From Ehretia macrophylla (taxonomy: Eukaryota; Streptophyta; Magnoliopsida; Boraginales; Ehretiaceae), in the NCBI GenBank assembly GCA_037974665.1, contig CM075783.1:16400762-16464761 (forward strand): a stretch of 64,000 nucleotides of DNA. The letters are read 5' to 3'. The position numbers and the translations under genes are program-made. Below the pieces are notes generated by a model, which made no database searches, was not told the origin of the DNA, and was given only the letters and a program-made list of their open reading frames with translations. Below are positions 22,567-35,241 of the stretch, piece by piece. Positions within the stretch are counted from its first letter, which is position 1; the number at the start of each line of letters is the position of its first letter.

Positions 22567-23614
22567 TAGATGTGACATTTGGGTCGGGTCGACATAGGCC
22601 CAATTTAACCCAGCACACGAAAATTCGGCCTAGCTCAACTCGAATAAAAGTGGGTTCGACTCGGCTTAGCCCACTACATATAAGTGGGCCGAGGTGAGTC
22701 ATATATTTTTTGACCCAGTCCATTTGTGCCCAAGCCCAACTCAGCTCAGCTCGAACCCAGCTCAGACCCAATTCGAACCCAGATAAAGCCCATCTTGAGA
22801 TTATAATTTGTACGTGTAATTTTTCTTATAAATAATTAGTGTATTCAACTTCATTTTACTACAAAACTATATATTTAGTTTACTATCTATTGTCTCTTTA
22901 TTTTACTATAAGAGAATACACAATATCTATAGCTATGGGAGAATAAAATCTTTCACAACGATTACGTTCAAATGTTTGGAATCATTTTGTTTATTTTGAA
23001 TAACATGGGTATGTAATTTGTAACTATTGTGAACGTAAATATATATTTCGTCATCAATTTGGAACTGAAACACTTGTAAGACATCTTGTATCTCAACACT
23101 CAAATGTTTCAAACTATTTTAATCCTCAACCACTGCCGCGACCACCACCAATAGGCCCAGCACCCGCTCAATGAGCATAATAAAATGGAGAACTGCTCCA
23201 CCAACTTTCTTCAAGCATTTATGTAATGTTTTTTTTTATGTTTATTAGTAACGTATCCATGTCTCGTGAACTTGTAGTTTGTTAAGTAATGTTTTATCAT
23301 TTATATTAATATCATCAATCAACTTATATTTTGTTAATTATTAAATTAACTTTTTCGTAAAAAAAAGTTAAGCTTAAGTTTTTTTCATTATTAATCCAAC
23401 TATCAAAATTCAGAACACACTAATAAAAAATAAATAAAAAGATGGGTTGGCTCAACTCCCGACTCGTGGTAGCAGACTTGTGGGCCGAACTGGGTCCTAT
23501 ATTTCAATAATTGAGTCCAGCCCAACTCAGCCTACTAAACATATATGCCGAGTCAGGCTCATTTTTCTTAACCCACGATTCAACTGTACCGAACTGGCCT
23601 ATTTGTCAGCTCTA
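22567..23614. mobile_element. hAT transposon remnant with BED-finger fragment
   Basis: The left terminus TAGATGTGACATTTGGGTCGG and the inverse of the right terminus (TAGAGCTGACAAATAGGCCAG) match. The 8-bp duplication GCTCAAGC/GCCCAAGC, with one mismatch, flanks it (22559-22566 and 23615-23622), as expected for hAT. Inside, at about 22965-23115, the + strand translates to a decayed BED zinc finger with CNYC, then RHQFGTETLVRH and SQH, typical of plant hAT transposases. The frame is broken by a stop before the finger, and the rest of the transposase is missing, so it is non-autonomous. Confidence 0.85.
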
Positions 23615-23622
23615 GCCCAAGC

Positions 23623-24452
23623 CGCCCTTAGCTTGGGCCAGCCTTGGATTTTCTATCTATATTTTGGAATAAATCCGTAATGCCTCATGATGTCTAACCA
23701 CTTTCAAATCTTTGTTTATTGTTTGAATAATACTTTGTGTCACCTTTTCACTCTTATATCCCTTTTTTCGTTATGATAAAAATTTATTTCACCCTATCAC
23801 CTTTTTTGAATAGTAAGAATTCATTTTTCAAATGTCATGTCTTTCATGTATATAATAAGTATTTTATTATACAAGGCAAGAAGAAAGGGTGAAGGGATGA
23901 TATAAAACGATGTCTACTTCTCAAAAAAGATATAAAACGATGTCTTGTTTTGTTTTGGAGGGGTTCGTCTTTAGTCTCAAATAGCATAATTTTATAATGT
24001 ATGGACATAATGAAACAATATTAGTTTTTCTCAAATTCAAAATTAATATAAACAATTATAGTCAGCAAATTAGGGAGAATAGCACTAATGGTCCTGTATG
24101 TTCCACTAAAAATTTAGTTTAGTTCTATATGTTTCAAAAGTCTCAGTTTAGTCTTATATGTTTGGCTCAAAGTTTCAGTTTAGTCCTATATTTTTTTTTT
24201 AATCTCAATTTAGTCCTATATGTTTCCTACAAGTCTCAAATTAGTCATAACTATTAAAATTAGGGTTAGCTTTAACGGAGAATTGGTCATCAATTAGCAC
24301 ATGACCATGGTAGAGGGACAGAATTGAAAACAACATGTGCAAAAGAGAAAAGTTCAATTAAATCTTGAATGTTTGCAAAAATATTCAAATTGGTCATACT
24401 AAACTTGAAAGCATTTCCAAGTTTAACAGAGGAATAAACTGCATAGTAAGTG
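23623..24452. other. Intergenic DNA with a half MULE-like repeat beside the GDSL gene
   Basis: From 24073 there is a GGGAGAATAGCACTAATGGT end followed by about four units of 'cagtttagtcctatatgttt' to about 24240. An inverted partner arm is not recognisable. The downstream part, to about 24440, reaches the GDSL 3' end and may form its 3' UTR. The rest shows nothing. Confidence 0.5.
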
Positions 24453-27400
24453 CTAAGTGAGAGTCATGTTGGCAAGTTTCTTCAAATTGAGAGGTCGAAT
24501 TTGGGAATGCCCTCCTGCCCATAATGCTTTGGAGATTAGTTTGTAAGTACGCTCTGAGGGGTGGAAGAAATCCCAGAATATGTACTGATTAGGGCTTGAA
24601 CAAATTGTGTAGCCTTCTTTTCCACATTGCAGCAATCCTCTAAGGGCTCCATAGCCACAACATGCATTTGCTGAATCAATGAAACCTGCTTACAAAGAAT
24701 TAATGAAAGAGAGGTTTACAGTTTGTGGTGATCTAAGTTCTAGGAGAGAATTAAATTATGACTAATAAAAGAGATGTTTATAGTCTGTCTGATGATACTA
24801 GCCACAGATCATGCACCCCATATAATGATCGGAACATAACTACTGGTTTGCCAATATATTGAATTTAATTAATGGACTTGAAAAGTTTAAATTCATGTTG
24901 ATAGTAATAATGAACCCAAGTCATTATAAAACACATATCTCTTATAGACTCGCGTCAAATAGAACAAAGCTTCAGTCCAGGACCACCAGGAAGTGGGAAG
25001 AGTTCATGCTTAATTTCATCTAGTACGGCTCTGGTATCATGATCCAGGCCAATTACTAGTTTGCCAACACATTGAGTATAATTAACTAGACCAAACACTT
25101 AAGTTCATGTTGAGAGTAGTAGTGATCCGAATTTATTATAAATTGAACTGATGGGGACGGAGTTTCATACCCCACACATGTGATGTCCATGTACGTAGTA
25201 TTGGTGTGAACATGATAAGTGAGTGTCACAAAATTAAATAATAATTCCGTTAATCATGTCACGCTAGTAATTTGAGACCTAATGTGTTAGACTTGTGCAT
25301 GACACCACATGATTGAAAAGGGTGGGGGAAAATGATAACGTGGTAGAAATCTCAGGATAATCAGTGTAACATAGATCTATAGCTCTTTCACTTCATGCCT
25401 CCATTCTTGATTCTATTGCTAAAGGAAATTTGAAGCATAATTATTCTAGAACAATTTGTGCCTTTGCAGGTAATGTTTCTAAACATTAAAGGCACCCTTG
25501 AATTTAGTTGAACTAGGGAAAAGATTCATCGTTTTTCTAAGTGAAATGCAGATTACATTTTCATTTTCCAAACAATTAAATTCCACCTTAAACCCCTTCT
25601 TTTTCTAAATCAAAAATTTAAAGAATTGTATATCTAGCAATGTTTAGCTAGCCCATAGTCTAAGCATACTTGATAGCCTATATTGATATTGGAAAGATGA
25701 AACTCAAGCAACAAGTACTTGAGATGTAGGCGAGAAACTTGTTCACGTGTCAGGTTTGAGAAACTATGACAATCATTTTTTGGAACTAGTCCCAATACAT
25801 CTTGTACCTAACTAATCTAGGAGTATATTTGTTCCAGGCAAGGTTATGTTTCTCGAAATTTAACACTTCTAACGTCAGTTCAAAGGAATTCTCAAAAGGA
25901 GTTCCCCGTCATATAAAATAGAAAAAGAAAAAGAAAATATGCATTCTCAAAAGTGTGCAAAACTGAAGCGGCTCTAGTGATAAGGAGAGCTCAAGTAAAC
26001 AGGAGATTAAGTAATTATCTTCATATCATATAAGTGACAAAAGGTGATGAAGTTACCATATTGTTTGGGATTTGCTCGAAAACGTTGGACAGTCTTGTAA
26101 ACTGCTCCAAAAACACCTATTGCACCAGGGTACTTGGTAGGTATAGCCTTCACGAAATTTTCCAACCCCATGTTGTAACTCTTCACCATCTTATTCATCT
26201 TTCCATAGCATTTGTTAACAGGTGCACCTGCTCGAGACATCAAGCTAGTTAATTATACACTCTCAAACAAGATAAATTTTTAGATCAAGTGATCACTTAC
26301 GGACCTGGCAATAAAGCCCTTGCGGGAACACAGCCGACAGGGCCAAGAGAAAACAAGGCGATACGGCGAGCACCAAGCTTGTAAACTTGATCGATGAAGC
26401 TTTGTACTTCTGTCAACATGGCTTGAACGAAGGTATCTGGGGTGAGAGTTGGTGTTGCAAATGGGTAGAAGTAGTCAAAAATGTCATTCGAGCCAGATTC
26501 AAAGAAGAAGAAAGCTTGTTGGATCAGTTTTTTGTCAACATGTTTTTGCTCTACCAATTTTTGGAATTGTTGCAGCTGAACCTGGAGTGATGTTACTCCC
26601 TGTCATTAACATTAAATGTTAACTCAAGCATCGAAAATAATTGTGAAAGTTTTTTTTGTAATGATCGAGTTCTAACTATTAATATGTTAACACATTACGC
26701 CTCATCAAACTCAAACCCGTGTTGACAATATTAAAGAATTCAAGTAGTTATTGATTGAACACAAATCTTTACATGATCTAGATTCCACACATGCTACGGG
26801 CTCAGGTTGGCTGAGGAGAGAGCTGCTCTGCGAAGTTGGGCATTTAGTCGTCTTATATAAAAACTATAGAGTGGATCACAATTACATTTGGTAACTAGCT
26901 CTGATTTAGTCTACTGACACACTAAACTTGATTAAAAAGTCTAAGATGCTCAAACTCGTATTGATATTAGTAGGAACCCAAATTATTGCCAAGTTAATAC
27001 AAATTCTTTTAAGAACCAATGTGAAACAAGATATCATAATTTTGCTTATTACGGAAGATCAAAGATTAGTTTCATGGTGGCATATATACATTAGATCAGA
27101 TGACAATTTAGACCACTTGAACAGTAATGAAATAAAAATATAACGTTTTCAACAATAATCATATGCAACATGATTTAAAAATAAAAGAGAATTAAAGTAG
27201 GACGAAACGCGAGTTCCCTTATAATACCTGTGTAATGAACCTCCCAGGTGCGAATTTAGGATTTTTTATCAATAAACGTTATATAAGAGTATAACCAATT
27301 TTGAAAATAAAAATTCACAGATCAATGGGGGTAATTAACTTTTTTCCGACTAAAAATGCACTGATTAAAGCTAAATTTAAGATATTTTTATGGACCAGCA

Positions 27401-30400
27401 GAGGATGCAATTCATTAATCCGCCACTGCCCCCTACCTGCCACTTCAATAATGAATTGTCTCAATTTGCAATTAGCAAATCTTGATAATAGCTAAGTTTA
27501 ACCAAAAGAAATATTTTGGTAAATGTAAGCTTGATAATATCAATCCACAAAAACCATTCTAGAAGGCAAAAATTTTAATGTTTAGAATATATTGATCAAC
27601 AACAAAGACAAAAATTTTAACCTCTTCTTATGCCCGGATTCAGATGGCGAAGCTACTAAATATTATCTCATTAAGTGGTCGTGTTCTTTGGATTAGGAAT
27701 CCATTATGTATAATTATAGATGGCGGTTTCTCGATCTAAACTGCTAGCTATTCCTTATATACCAATATTCGGTGCTTGAAATATTTTTCTTCTTTAACCT
27801 CGATAATCAGCTATAAAAGATATAGGTAACTACCTATAGTTTTTCTTTTTATAGGCGGCGCTTCTTTCAACTGCTACTAATAATCTCAGATTTAGATATG
27901 ATAGTTATTTGGACAATAATTAACCGCCGCCTATAGAATTTCCGGTTATATTCAAAAAATCACCACCTACAATTTTTTTTTTTGTGGTGATATGTTGACT
28001 AAATTGTAAGTTCTTGACGATTTGTCCTATCTCAAATCTCCATAAAATAAGGTATATTGGTCAAATTATGCATATCTCACTTGCCATAGTAACAAAATAC
28101 AAACCAGAATACTTTATGGGCTACCAGAAAATATTGATTTAGTGGCACCGTACGTTTTGCCTTTCTTGCTAGCATGCTACTATGGGATCGTGCTATGGTA
28201 TTTAGCAAGAAATTGCCATTGAATTTATGTAATAATACATAAATATTGAGTTATTTAATATAATTAATCCTAAATGCCATTATAACTTAACATTGTGGCA
28301 AAATCAATCAAATGCCACTTGAACTACTTTATTATTTGTGCCATATCAAGAAAATGCAGAAGATAAGGTGTTTGTTTAGTTACCTTCAGGAATTTAATGA
28401 TCCTGGCACGTCCCACAAGACTTTTTACTGGTAATTTTTTTCCTCGAAAACATAGAAATAAAAAAAATGAGGTTTCAATCTGTTAGACATCCAGTGCTTC
28501 CAGAGTCCTTAATAGTTTATCCTTAATAGTTTATTGGCACGGTTATTTAGTCTACTGATATAATTCTTATTTTAAATGTAAGAGGTTTTAAGATTGACTC
28601 TAACAGTGTTTAACATCTTAATTGATATGTAAAATTGACTTCTAACCCTCCTTTTATATCGAAAAGATAAAAAGAAAAAAAAATATATTCTATTACAGTT
28701 TCAACTTGTGTCACTAAATAATTCGCCCACTTGTTTTGTCATCTTGAGTTATCCTTAAGGCCTAATCCCTCTTTGAAACTTATAATTCTTTTTCTAATTT
28801 TATTATAAATGATTAAATATTACAAAACAGCTCCTTTTCTATTTTGTTAAGTGAACAATAAAATATCTCATGCTAAGCGGATCGGAGTCGATCATATAAA
28901 TTATGTCACTTATTTTTATCGAGAACCTACTCATTTGGATCCTATTGGTTGTTAAATTAAGGTGCATTAAAAGCATTAAAAGCAACATATCTTTGGAGAA
29001 CTCTATCATCAAACATATATCTTGGTCCGATGAGCAAAAAGAATCTAAAGTATTAGTAAATGATGTGCGCTAATATTAAGCATGAACTATTTTCTTTAAG
29101 CATTTTGTTATTGTTAAATGATCACCTCATCTAACAACTTAAGCTGTTAGAGAGAGGTTTGTTATTAAAGATAATATATAATACAACAAATACCTCATCT
29201 AACAACTTAAGCGGTTAGAGAGGAGTACATTTTGTTAAATGACCACATGACCACCTCATCTAACAACTTAAACTGTTAGAGAGGGATTTGTTGTTTTATT
29301 TATTATCTTCAACAGTTATATAAACAAAAAGTTGAAAGCAGATGTTAAAAGCATATAAACTTTCATATCATTGTTTATTCTCTAGTTGTTAATTAATCAC
29401 TTCATATAAAAATTTAAATTATTAGAGAATTATTTGTTTTATTTATTATTTTTAACATTTCTTTTCACATGCATGTCGAATTTAACCTTACACGTGAATA
29501 TGTTCTTGTAAAATAATGGCAACAAGACTCGAATCTCAAACTTTTTTTTTTTTTTAACGGGTCTCTGACACCAAATTACTTGAACATCTAATCTTAGTTT
29601 CAATAATGTTTCGTACCATATCTTGATTTGTTGCTCGTAAAATTCCACTGCCAGCACTAGCAAAGTTGATGCCATTGGATGGATAATTCTTCACACTTCC
29701 TTTCTCAAACTCAAGCTGTGCTTCTAGAAATGGCTTTTGCAAAGGAATACGAAGAAATTGAGCTGCAATGTTATCAACAACTCAAGACTTAATTTAGCTA
29801 ATTAAAAAGAGACACACATATATAGGGTAAATCGCATTTCACTCTCATATGTTATGCCTAATTCGCTACTTACCCCCTTTTTTGCTCTATTAGTCTAATC
29901 ACCCCGTATTTATAAAAAAGTTGCACATTACCCAGGGGATAAGTAGTGATATAGGGATTAAGTAGTGAATGTTCCATTTACACTCATATGTTATGTCTAA
30001 TTCGCTACTTACCCCCTGTTTTGTTGTATTAGTCTAATCTTCCAGTGTTTTGTAAATTGAAACACGGGATGTAAGTAGCGAATGTGGGATTTACTCTTAT
30101 ATGTTATGTCTAATTTGCTATTTACCCCTTGTTATCAGGGGCGGCACCAAAGGAGGGCTGGCGGGACCCCGACTCCCCCCAAATCTTTTTAAAAAATTAC
30201 TTGTACTTATTTTAAAAAAAAATCTATATAGTATCATTAAAAAGTATTTTGACTCCCCTAATGTTAAATTCCTAGCTCTGCCATACTTGTTTTTTTGTAT
30301 TAATTTAACCACCTCGTGCTTTGTAAAAAAATACGTATGGGAGGTAAGTAGCGAATGTGAGATTTACCGTGATATGTACTCCCAATTTTATTGTATTAAT

Positions 30401-30722
30401 CTAATCACCTCGTGCTTTGTAAACACATTACCTAGGGGGTAAGTAGAGAATGTTATATATCACATTAGAAGGAAGTGCACTTACATATGAAGTCCGGGAC
30501 TGTTCTGCCATTGGTGAATCTTCCAGTAGGGTGGTGAAAGAAACTTGATCCATAAGGTGGAAAATCAGCTTGAGCAGTACAATTTTTGACATAGTGATTG
30601 TTACCAGCATCAAATATTGAGTCCCCAAATGAGAAAACTGCTGGAACATTGTATCCATTTACTGAAGCCAAAAGGCTTATAATAATGAGAGAGATGATGA
30701 TCAGCAAGTAGTTTCTCTCCAT
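24453..30722 (-). CDS. GDSL esterase/lipase, five exons
   Basis: Joined exons 30485-30722, 29617-29762, 26305-26599, 26057-26227 and 24453-24685 give 360 aa, the usual plant GDSL length. A secreted SGNH hydrolase acting on ester or lipid substrates; the actual substrate is unknown. Visible: hydrophobic signal peptide (about 1-23); block I FSFGDSIFDAGNN with nucleophile S35; block II NFASAGSG with G117; block III GSND with N166; block V DFFHPSE with D322 and H325, completing the catalytic set. Intron phases fit without gaps. Introns are 722, 3017, 77 and 1371 bp. The third donor must be CCAG/GTCCGT to keep PGAPVNKCYGKM in frame; the stronger-looking GTAAGT four bases on would frameshift. A TATA-like TTATATAA lies 58 bp upstream. 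Repeats fill introns 1 and 2. Everything appears intact. Confidence 0.9.
27640..28005. repeat. Subterminal-repeat array, CACTA-like, in GDSL intron 2
   Basis: Repeated words 'taggcggcg', 'taaccgccgcctata' and 'caccacctac' lie in both orientations, ending at 'ttttttttttgtggtga' near 27985. Read on the minus strand this is CACCACAAAAAA followed by inverted subterminal repeats, as in degenerate En/Spm (CACTA) termini. The second terminus is not identified. Confidence 0.35.
29120..29425. repeat. Repeated 'catctaacaacttaagctgttagagag' units in GDSL intron 2
   Basis: Three clear copies of the unit 'cctcatctaacaacttaa...' occur near 29125, 29191 and 29255, with a weaker one near 29400. They are separated by 'tttgttaaatgaccac' stretches. 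Each unit is itself a small inverted repeat (cttaagctgtt/aacttaag). Confidence 0.7.
29822..30464. repeat. Nested repeat cluster in GDSL intron 1
   Basis: Units of the type 'tatgttatgtctaattcgctacttaccccctgtttt' and their inverses ('gggggtaagtagcgaatg') recur at least four times across 29825-30125 and 30335-30460. In the middle, 30137-30285 is a different insert with near-inverted ends ('ggggcggcaccaaagg' and 'cctagctctgcc'). The nested structure suggests one transposon inside another. Confidence 0.6.
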
Positions 30723-30779
30723 GAGGCTTCAAAATGATCACCAAAAGAGGTGTCTATATGCTCAAAGAAGGTGTAAAGC

Positions 30780-30787
30780 TTATATAA
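30780..30787 (-). promoter_or_regulatory. TATA box of the GDSL gene
   Basis: TTATATAA (a palindrome) lies 58 bp before the start codon on the minus strand, a fitting distance for a short 5' UTR. Confidence 0.5.
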
Positions 30788-31649
30788 GGAGGCGTAAAAA
30801 GCTGGCGAGCTAAAGCCAGAACAATGACATAATGAAACGGAAGACACGAGTTATGTGCATGCATGACAAGCATCATTTCATCACCATCCCTTGTATTAAT
30901 GGGATCGCCAACCACATTTTTTTGTCTACTTCTCCATGACCTCATTGGTTCAAAATTTTGTTTTTTTTTATTTTTTTATTTTTTTATTTATGATGACAAA
31001 TTCTCTTTGGAAAGTTTTTCGATCTACACTAGATGTTTCAAATCTCAATATACATGACCGATTTAAGTTGTGGTTATTATTTCTTTGATGATGAGCAATG
31101 GTATATTCAGAATTGTAGTTTAGTGAAAGTTAAAATACACAATGTAATATTTATATACAAATAATATTTTTTAGTGGAGGCGGTTAAATTGATTTTTCAA
31201 ACATAAAATTAAAAATTTGATATGAGTGAGAGGTACAACCTCCGATCATTCCTTAATACATTTGCCCACGATGAGGGAAAACTCTCTCTCGAAAGTCTTT
31301 AATGCTAACAACAGAGTTGTCAAATTTTAAGATACATAATTATGTCCGAAGAAGGCATGATCGAGTTTAGTTAAGCATAAATTTTATCTAACCCCAAAAG
31401 AATTAACTTCATGACTTGAGATATGGAAAAATCTCATGTCCACGTTCATGTTTCAAGCGCTCCCCACCACTAATTAATTTTGGTTTGTTTGCTTTTGGCT
31501 TTCTTTACTAAATGGGTTTTGGCTTGGCTCTAGCATACTCATTAATTAATTAATTAATGTGTACTTATCACTATGAGATTACTAATTCTTAATTAATAGA
31601 TGAGTCCGTTACGGCACCACATTATCATCTTTATGTGCATTAATACCAA

Positions 31650-31665
31650 ATATATATATATATAT

Positions 31666-31697
<32 letters not shown>
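31650..31697. repeat. (TA)n microsatellite
   Basis: Nearly uninterrupted TA dinucleotides with a single 'taga' break. Confidence 0.95.
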
Positions 31698-31699
<2 letters not shown>

Positions 31700-32779
31700 C
31701 TTTTTTCTTTTTTTTCTTCAAAGACATATACATACTATGAATATCGCACATTGATTCTATAAGCTAGACTTGAGAATGACGCCCCTTACTTTGAGCGAAT
31801 ACAATTTTTTACAAATGAGCAAATACAAGTTTTTAATAAATTTTCAATTTGTCAATCTAAAGTTTTCATTTTTTTCTATTCTATGTTGGGGGCTATTAAG
31901 ATTTCCAGTCATGTATCATCATCTGATTGTACCGTTGGAAAAAATTTACAAAATGTGGGCTTACATTAATTAATTGTTTTGGTTTTTATAAAAACAAGTT
32001 GATAGATAGTTCTTGAGTGGTAAATCCATATGTGATCATACATTATTAGGCTCAACATCTTGGTTATTAAAGTCTAGTTGGACAGTTAAGTGTAGGATAT
32101 TAATTTCACTGAAATCCATGATGTGAGGGCCCTGTAGAACACCTATCTGAGGTAAGTTCCCTCTCTAACCTTGCACTATAAAAGGATTTTACACATATAT
32201 AGTGTTATCTTGAGGCTTGAGCTAGTCCCATTGAAAGCTACTAGAAAGTAAGGGTATAAGGAGGAAGACCTAGTGCGTTGTATTACACAACGATTCATCA
32301 AATTTCATGGCGCTAACAGGTACGCTATTCATCTTTTGAATTTAGTGTTCTAAACTCATATATGAATCCTGGAGATTTTATATTATCATTAATCATGATT
32401 GTATCATAAATAAATTCTACATGTACTCGTAATTATTGGTAACTCTATTAATCCAAACGATCAAGTTGCTATTTCTAAGCACAACATTTTAGTGAGGAAA
32501 GTTAAGTGACACATGCACTTCGTTGAAAAATAAGTACATGACCCAACTATATGCTAACACAAACTCTTTCAAAACTGAGTGTAATTTTCTTATATGGAAA
32601 ATTGTGATTTTAGAATCTGAACTTGGTCTAAATTTTGAACCGAACTTCAAAATGTATAATTTAAGAGCTCAAATTTGTTAAAAGGGGTATTTTAAACATC
32701 TATTAACTATAAAATATTGGGTTAATATCTCTTTATCCCACAATGTATAGATATAATATTTCTACCACATTTTAAATCT

Positions 32780-33141
32780 TTTGCAACACTCCAATTAAAC
32801 AAATAAAAAAAACTGTTACCATAGGTAATTCGTTGCAATGGTTTTTTTAAGTTGCATCAAACAATTAATTAGAATATTTATGATATGCAATGCTTTTTGT
32901 TAAGTGTTGCTTATTCCATTCAGTTTTTGCAACAGATTGTAAAATTATAGTTTAGTTGCAACTTAAATAGAGACTTTTGTAACAGTTTTGTTATTATTTC
33001 TTCTAAATATTGCACAATGTAGGATATGCAATACTTTATTAAGTGTTGCTTTTTTTTTCTTTTTTGCAACGATATGTAAAATTATGGGCTTATATACAAC
33101 ACACAAAAACTGTTGCTTATTGCATTTTTATTTTAGTGAGA
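32780..33141. mobile_element. CACTA-type (En/Spm) terminal relic
   Basis: On the minus strand the sequence from 33141 begins CACTAAAATAAAAATGCAAT and continues with many copies of 'gcaacag', 'ttgcaac' and 'agcaac' in both orientations over about 350 bp. A CACTA end followed by a subterminal repeat array is the hallmark of this superfamily. The opposite end and transposase are not found, so it is probably a fragment. Confidence 0.5.
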
Positions 33142-33874
33142 TGTCTTGAGATATTTTATTCACGAAGAAATTTAAACTTAATTCATTGAAAATGAGAAAC
33201 TATCAAAACTGTTGCATAATTAACCCAATCCATAATACACATGGGATGTTAAAAATTTTAAACTCTTTCATGGTCGATTAAGATTTTGATTTTTTTTTTA
33301 TTGGTAATTGAATTGGGTTCAAAGGGCATGTCATAATTTCGTACTTCAATAATAGTATGCTCATTGCTCCTATAGTTTTACATTGCATTGATTGTTCTTG
33401 CTAATAGAGTTACTCTTAAGTAGAAACGGGAAATCTTTGTCATTGGTTTATTTTGATTCATCCCAACTATTAAAGTAACATAATCATAAATAGATGGCCC
33501 ATTAATAAATGATCATCTCAACTGTTAGAGTAACATAATCATAAATAGATGTCTCATTATTTACCTAATGATTATGTTAGTTTAACATTTAGAATAAATT
33601 AATATTATAAATAAGTTTCTAAGATCTTCTTCCTAACTCCTTTTTATTTTATTTAAAAGAGGCCTAGTCATAAGTTTCAATCCATATGCTAATAGGTAAT
33701 CTTTTTATTTCAATTTCTTTTCTTTTTTCGGCTAAAAGTCTCTTTATTTTTTTATTTTTTTTTGGCGATAAGATGTACTTATCTTTAATTAGAAAGGAGA
33801 TAAATGCGAGGCATAAAGTACTTAAAAATTTATCAAGTTCGAGGGAATGTTTCTTATCCAATCATAGAATATTA

Positions 33875-34183
33875 GGTAGCGATTAATACACTATAATGAA
33901 TTTGGACAAGAATGAAATGAGTTAATAAATGAAATAGAAGTGGGAACGGAATGAACTTAGGAATAAAAGTGACATACTTGGTATGCTCTAAGAATGAATA
34001 TAGGAATGGATATATTGATTGTGAACTCATGTTTGATAGTTAGTATATAAGAGTAGTAATGAGAATGACTTGTATAATATGACAAGATTTTCCTTTCATT
34101 GTTATAATACAAAATAAGAATAAATATGAACATTATCGTAAATAACATAAACATAATAAATAATAATAATAATAAATAATACC

Positions 34184-34226
<43 letters not shown>

Positions 34227-34930
34227 TGTATTATAATATTACAATAATGATAAATATAACAATAATAATAATATAGTTTTATTATTATTTTTAATTTGAT
34301 TTTTATTTTTATTAATATTATTTTTATTATTTTTTTAGTATTGTTATTAATTTATTATTTTTATTTCTATTATCATAATTATTATATTAATTATTATTAT
34401 TTTTATAATAATATTTAATAATAGTTATTATTTTTTATTAATTTCTTTATTACTAATGTTTTTACTTTTTATTTTTATTTTTATTATTAATAGTTTTATT
34501 GTTGTTCTTGTTTATTTATTATTTTTAATATTAATGTTATTATTATTGCCATTATTTATTTATTTATTATTATTTATTTTTTTGTTTTTTGTTTTGCTAA
34601 TATTATTTTAATTTATTTTTAATTATTATTATCATATATTTTTTATTTTATTATTGATTATTATTATCATTATTATTTAGTATGTTATTATTATTATTTT
34701 TTTTTATTATGTGTATTTTAGTTATTTTAAAAATAAGTTCATTCTTATGTACATAGGAATGAGCTAATTTCATGTGTTTATTCTGCAATGGTTAATCTCA
34801 TGTATGTGGAAATGAGATTACCTTAGGAATAAGATTCCCAAGTTCATTCATTCATACAAACCATGATAATCGAAATAGAGTTGAGAATGTCATTTCATTC
34901 TCATCCTATTCCAGTGTACTAATCACTACC
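33875..34930. mobile_element. PIF/Harbinger-like element expanded by TTA repeats
   Basis: The left end GGTAGCGATTAATACACTAT matches the inverse of the right end (GGTAGTGATTAGTACACTGG). TTA flanks both sides (33872-33874 and 34931-34933), the target typical of PIF/Harbinger. Subterminal arms hold 'gaatgaaatgag' and 'gagattaacc' type words in inverse orientation. About 600 bp of the middle (34135-34725) is nearly pure A/T with ATT/TTA repeats. Confidence 0.75.
34140..34725. repeat. Long ATT/TTA-rich microsatellite field
   Basis: A run of about a dozen ATT units starts near 34184, followed by about 500 bp of imperfect TTATTA/TTTATTT repeats that are almost free of G and C. Confidence 0.9.
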
Positions 34931-35241
34931 TTAGTTCTAATAGATTTGGTTATCCAATTTATTGTCAATCTATCTAACCATGTAAATTGAAGCTAACATT
35001 TGATAAAATCATAATTGTTCAAGAGACTTTTTTTGCATCAACTTGAAAATTGATATCGTACTTGATTCAACCATTTTTTTACCTACTTGTATCGAATATT
35101 TTGAATACCAATTAAAATCATATCCCACTTTTGTGACAAAGGAGAAAACTTTTTTCTTTTGATACAATGGAAACTCAGTTGGCAGAACCCGACCATCAAC
35201 TGATAAAATTCCGAGTGCAGAGTCTCCCCAAAAAATGTATC

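Larger units (their letters stand above)
30788..33870. other. Intergenic DNA with microsatellite and transposon relics
   Basis: No supported gene. It contains a TA run near 31650-31697 and the CACTA-like end described separately. The short ORFs (31770-31973, 33664-33861) have no recognisable features. Confidence 0.5.

Noticed and set aside
29120..29425. Possible CRISPR-like array
   Set aside because: Three or four imperfect repeats with unequal spacers in a plant intron; this is a diverged transposon-type repeat.
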